Of a stretch of DNA of 8,404 bases, positions 6,801 through 8,404 are shown in pieces. How positions within the stretch are numbered: the first letter of the stretch is position 1; each line of letters opens with the position of its first letter. This stretch comes from CAIXMG01 sp964628065. Lineage in GTDB: Bacteria; Patescibacteriota; Minisyncoccia; Phycocordibacterales; UBA1006. The stretch is from assembly GCA_964628065.1 (NCBI GenBank), contig CAZVLM010000026.1:1-8404 (forward strand), given 5' to 3'. Made by a program: the position numbers and the translations under genes. The notes beneath the pieces were generated by a model. The model made no database searches and was not told where the DNA came from. It saw only the letters and a program-made list of their open reading frames with translations.

Positions 6801-7287
6801 TCACCTTGAATCGTTCCCAGAACTATTGATGGCTGACAATAAGGTTACTGCTGACATGTCAGCGGTGCGAAACTTGGTAAGTCTTGGACTCGAGGCGCGA
6901 GCAAAAGCTAACATTAAAGTTCGCCAGCCACTCTCAAAACTTACGGTTTCAAAAAACGAATTAAGTAATGAGTATTTTGAAATCATTAAGGATGAGTTGA
7001 ATATTAAGGAAGTGGTCGTAGATGAAAGTATTGCTGAAGGACAAGTGGTTCTCGATACTGAAATAACACCGGCCCTTAAGGACGAAGGCGACATGCGTGA
7101 ACTTCTCCGAAAGATTCAGGAAATGCGAAAAGAAGCGGGACTTGAGCCGAAGGACAAAGTTGTCGTTTCACTTACCGACACTGAACCAGCATGGTTCCCA
7201 ACATTTGCCGATGAATTGAAAAATTCGGTGGGTGCGGAGAGCATTGCGTGGGGAAGCGGGGAGGTGAAAGTAGAAAAGACAGGTTAA
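3853..7287 (+). CDS. ileS: Isoleucyl-tRNA synthetase with inserted histidine-phosphatase domain
   Basis: A 1144-aa class Ia enzyme charging tRNA-Ile. Order of parts: HYGH (56-59); CPRC (183-186); the CP1 editing domain with WTTTPWTLPGN (226-236) and GTGIVHIAPSFGEDD (321-335); CYRC (404-407), a possible metal-binding pair; NRFWASPLPIW (464-474); a foreign insert at about 498-690; LHRP (700-703) and CWFESGSMPFAQ (726-737), which resume the synthetase; KMSKS (800-804); then a helical anticodon-binding region to the C-terminus. Sequence style (PFATGLPHYGH, SGSMPFAQ) is that of the eukaryote-like IleRS type associated with natural mupirocin insensitivity. The insert is a phosphoglycerate-mutase-type histidine phosphatase with RHG (505-507), SPFLRTQET (R557), LSEWNVG (E584) and GHGSS (H648), so every expected catalytic residue is there. 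ATG 3853 is chosen because it follows the T-box terminator; the frame is open upstream to 3763, but only through that terminator. No Shine-Dalgarno sequence is present. Confidence 0.97.
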   Translation: MNPNPQEQEKSAVAQREEAMVNFWKENKFFEKSLLNATKGDCIFYDGPPFATGLPHYGHILGGTGKDAIARYKTMQGFRVPRKWGWDTHGLPIETIVEKSLGITSKKQIEEMGLDTFAREARSKVLGFVSDWKKTVDRTARWVDFDGSYKTMDTTFIESVWWALGELNKKGLIYEADRILPYCPRCQTPLANAEIAMDNSYKDIVDISVYVKMQLKNRENEYFLAWTTTPWTLPGNTALAVNPELSYVKVSFESGIYYIGKDRYETVFKDKAAEIVGELTGAELVGISYVPPFDYFAHSDVSKSDKIWKVYAADFVTADTGTGIVHIAPSFGEDDAALAKNNSIPRIKHVALDGTFIPEVTHFTGVHAKPKEDHQAGDVEIIKYLAHNHLLFAKEKITHSYPHCYRCETPLLYYGLSSWFIKVQEYKKRMLELNEGIVWVPAHLRDGRFKHVLENAPDWNFSRNRFWASPLPIWKSASGKMKFISSVEELRSNAKRARNTYTAMRHGQAHSNVAKTWDCGHDPENHLTEEGKQQVATSAESLKHQSFDLIIASPFLRTQETAQAVASALGIPVETIITDARLSEWNVGTEFDRKSLDYFFDTRNKSDNRYEFEAHGGESFSSVIKRAGDLLTELENKYEGKNILLIGHGSSIRALEMLAEGFTFNELLKKQAKALNYKNAEFRTIDYVPLPHNENYELDLHRPYIDVIKLEIDGEEYTRIPEVIDCWFESGSMPFAQDHYPFERPEWMNENFPADFVAEYIAQTRTWFYYTLLVSTILFDKAPFKHVVTTGNLNGTDGQKMSKSKGNYPDPWILMNKYGADALRMYLMSSVLMKGEDSNFMEKTVDDIYKKTILRLENCLSFIDMYEVPKDVWKKGEQSENVLDQWIIARLAQVIGEATSGFESYNTVEATKGFGLFVDDLSAWYLRRSRDRFKSDNANDRISAGKTLVTVLVEFSKVVAPIMPFISEMIYQKMRTESSKESVHLESFPELLMADNKVTADMSAVRNLVSLGLEARAKANIKVRQPLSKLTVSKNELSNEYFEIIKDELNIKEVVVDESIAEGQVVLDTEITPALKDEGDMRELLRKIQEMRKEAGLEPKDKVVVSLTDTEPAWFPTFADELKNSVGAESIAWGSGEVKVEKTG

Positions 7288-7301
7288 TAAGTAAATTGTC
7301 C

Positions 7302-7327
7302 ATAAAAAGCCCAAACGGGCTTTTTAT
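7302..7327. terminator. Intrinsic terminator of ileS
   Basis: ATAAAAAGCCC (7302-7312) pairs perfectly with GGGCTTTTTAT (7317-7327) around an AAAC loop, with T5 at 7321-7325. It lies 15 nt after the ileS stop. The A-run on its left makes it plausible in both directions. Its last stem base belongs to the next gene's extended -10 element. Confidence 0.88.
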
Positions 7328-7335
7328 GCTATATT
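7327..7335 (+). promoter_or_regulatory. Extended -10 promoter for the terminal operon
   Basis: TGCTATATT combines an extended TG with TATATT (7330-7335, five of six). Nine nt separate it from the ATG at 7345, so the leader would be about 2-4 nt. The -35 position falls in the terminator stem and shows no consensus, which the extended -10 could offset. Confidence 0.6.
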
Positions 7336-7344
7336 CAATTTATT

Positions 7345-8118
7345 ATGAACTCCGTAGAATTTGCCAATAATGAAATCCAGGAATCGTTCTTCAGCGATAA
7401 GCTAAGATCGAGCCTTTTAGGTGTCTTAAACAATGACTTTTTTGCAGGCCTTAGAAACGAGAAGATCTCATTTGAGGGATACAAATTTCTAGTAAAAGAA
7501 AAATATTCAGCGGTGGGATATTTCATTGCGCTTCTTGAAAATGCTGAACATCTTTCAGAAGAGATTTCTCACGAGTTAGTAGAAGTGTTTCGAAGCAATC
7601 GCCTTGACGAGATCGGCTATTTTGCGGGAACAATCAATCACGAGTATAAGCATGAGACGTGGCGGCTTAGGTCACTTGCGGCATTTGGCGTTTATAAGGA
7701 CGATTTGAAAGGTCTTCAGCTGGAAACTTCGAGGAAGCATGAGGAAATCATGGTAAAACTTTATCAGTCAAAGGACGCTTTTGAAGTTATTGGAGCGCTA
7801 ACGTTCCTTGAGTTGTTTGTGGTGTATGAAATGAAAAATCTTATCGCTGCTTTCGAAAGGGATTTGCCAGAACTATTTCCGAAAGACGGATATTCATATG
7901 ACAGAATGCCATTCAATGCTCAAGAATATTGGCATGGTCATGCGTTGCATGACACATGGCACTACCGAGCTATCGAGGAGGCTGTTATTGCGGCTGTAAA
8001 TAAAAGCGGATATTCAGAAAATGCGAAGAAATCTTTTTTCAAAGGAATTGAGTTGGTTGCCGACGCGAAAAATAATCTTTATAGCAAAGAATTATTTGAA
8101 AAGATTAAATCTTTTTAA
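7345..8118 (+). CDS. Haem-oxygenase-fold iron enzyme candidate (HDO / PqqC-TenA-like)
   Basis: A 257-aa soluble, all-helical protein that I place in the haem-oxygenase-like superfamily that includes PqqC, TenA, CADD and the non-haem diiron oxygenases (HDOs). The best support is H199-x3-D203-x2-H206 in the C-terminal helix, the same spacing as the iron-ligating H-x3-D-x2-H of CADD-type enzymes. Other candidate ligands are H99, E100 and H103 in the NHEYKHETW helix, followed by a hydrophobic AAFGV segment as in family members, and E156 or E162 in the LELFVVYE helix. Substrate cannot be inferred: relatives act on fatty acids, amino acids, quinone precursors or nitrogen-containing metabolites. The gene has its own nearly leaderless promoter and is followed after 9 nt by another frame on the same strand, so they likely share an mRNA. 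No signal peptide or membrane helix is seen. An inactive relative, or a ligand set differing from HDOs, is possible. Confidence 0.6.
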   Translation: MNSVEFANNEIQESFFSDKLRSSLLGVLNNDFFAGLRNEKISFEGYKFLVKEKYSAVGYFIALLENAEHLSEEISHELVEVFRSNRLDEIGYFAGTINHEYKHETWRLRSLAAFGVYKDDLKGLQLETSRKHEEIMVKLYQSKDAFEVIGALTFLELFVVYEMKNLIAAFERDLPELFPKDGYSYDRMPFNAQEYWHGHALHDTWHYRAIEEAVIAAVNKSGYSENAKKSFFKGIELVADAKNNLYSKELFEKIKSF

Positions 8119-8127
8119 GTTCCATCT

Positions 8128-8404
8128 ATGTCCTATGATTACCCAAAACTTAATAAGGTAAAAGATTATTTCGAATTACTTAAAAAAGAAGGCAACCATG
8201 ACTTTTCAAACATGGTTATTCTCGCGTGTCAGCATATTCTTGAAACCCAAAAGAATATGTTTCAGGCAATTATCAATCTTGGTTTCAATCCGGAGAATAT
8301 TTTTGTTCTAGGCAAAATTTACTCGACGAGCAATGAAGTGCTTTCTGAGATGCAGCAGATGGGGATTAATGCGGTTCAGCCGGCACATGATTCAACGAAG
8401 TCGT
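8128..8404 (+). CDS. Partial protein, weakly S-adenosylhomocysteine-hydrolase-like N-terminus
   Basis: The first 92 codons of a gene cut by the window edge. It starts at ATG 8128, only 9 nt after the stop of the iron-enzyme candidate, so it is probably its operon partner. There is no Shine-Dalgarno sequence and no separate promoter in the gap. The stretch VILACQHILETQKNMFQAII is followed by LGFNPENIFVLGKIYSTSNEV. The pattern H-x4-T...A...LG...G-x-x-YST recalls the substrate-binding part of adenosylhomocysteinase (H-x4-T...L-x-x-LGA...FST). The resemblance is partial: usual flanking motifs differ and the NAD-binding half would lie beyond the window. It could instead be a related NAD-dependent or nucleotide-sugar-type enzyme. 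The coding frame itself is secure; the function is a weak guess. Confidence 0.55.
   Translation, partial: MSYDYPKLNKVKDYFELLKKEGNHDFSNMVILACQHILETQKNMFQAIINLGFNPENIFVLGKIYSTSNEVLSEMQQMGINAVQPAHDSTKS

Noticed and set aside
1..8404. CRISPR arrays, insertion sequences, tRNA or rRNA genes, recoded stop codons
   Set aside because: No regularly spaced direct repeats, transposase motifs or cloverleaf-like sequences were seen, and all complete genes end in TAA under the standard code.

Overview
The window looks like chromosomal DNA from a small-genome, low-to-mid-GC bacterium, most likely Patescibacteria (CPR), probably Parcubacteria-like. This is an inference. It rests on the lack of a properly spaced Shine-Dalgarno sequence before any gene, several promoters whose -10 box ends only 6-9 nt before the ATG (leaderless or nearly leaderless mRNAs), very short spacers, and an IleRS carrying an inserted histidine-phosphatase domain. 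Every complete gene ends in TAA and the standard code reads through all of them. No mobile element, CRISPR array, rRNA or tRNA was seen.

Layout: (1) 1-706: a terminator from an upstream gene, then a + strand two-repeat DUF1599 (Nmad1) protein, closed by a bidirectional terminator. (2) 710-1435 (-): a dCTP deaminase/dUTPase-family protein, convergent with the DUF1599 gene and divergent from argS. (3) 1474-3246 (+): arginyl-tRNA synthetase, ending in a 104-nt nested inverted repeat shared as a terminator with a convergent 84-aa three-helix membrane protein (3353-3607, -). (4) 3608-3852: overlapping divergent promoters, then a complete T-box leader whose specifier, stem II, stem III, antiterminator and competing terminator can all be drawn by eye. 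It controls (5) ileS, 3853-7287, a 1144-aa isoleucyl-tRNA synthetase with an apparently intact histidine-phosphatase domain of about 190 residues inserted into its catalytic half. (6) 7302-7327: a terminator, followed at once by an extended -10 promoter driving (7) a two-gene operon: a haem-oxygenase-fold iron enzyme candidate (7345-8118) and, 9 nt later, the start of a second protein (8128 to the window end) that faintly resembles S-adenosylhomocysteine hydrolase.

How they fit together: two aminoacyl-tRNA synthetases supply translation. The ileS leader would sense uncharged tRNA-Ile and let transcription into ileS continue. The DUF1599/dcd pair points to nucleotide-pool work. The last two genes look like an accessory enzymatic unit of unknown product. 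The most unusual items are the actinobacterial-looking ultrashort T-box coupled to an intrinsic terminator, the phosphatase insertion in IleRS, and the terminal iron-enzyme operon.
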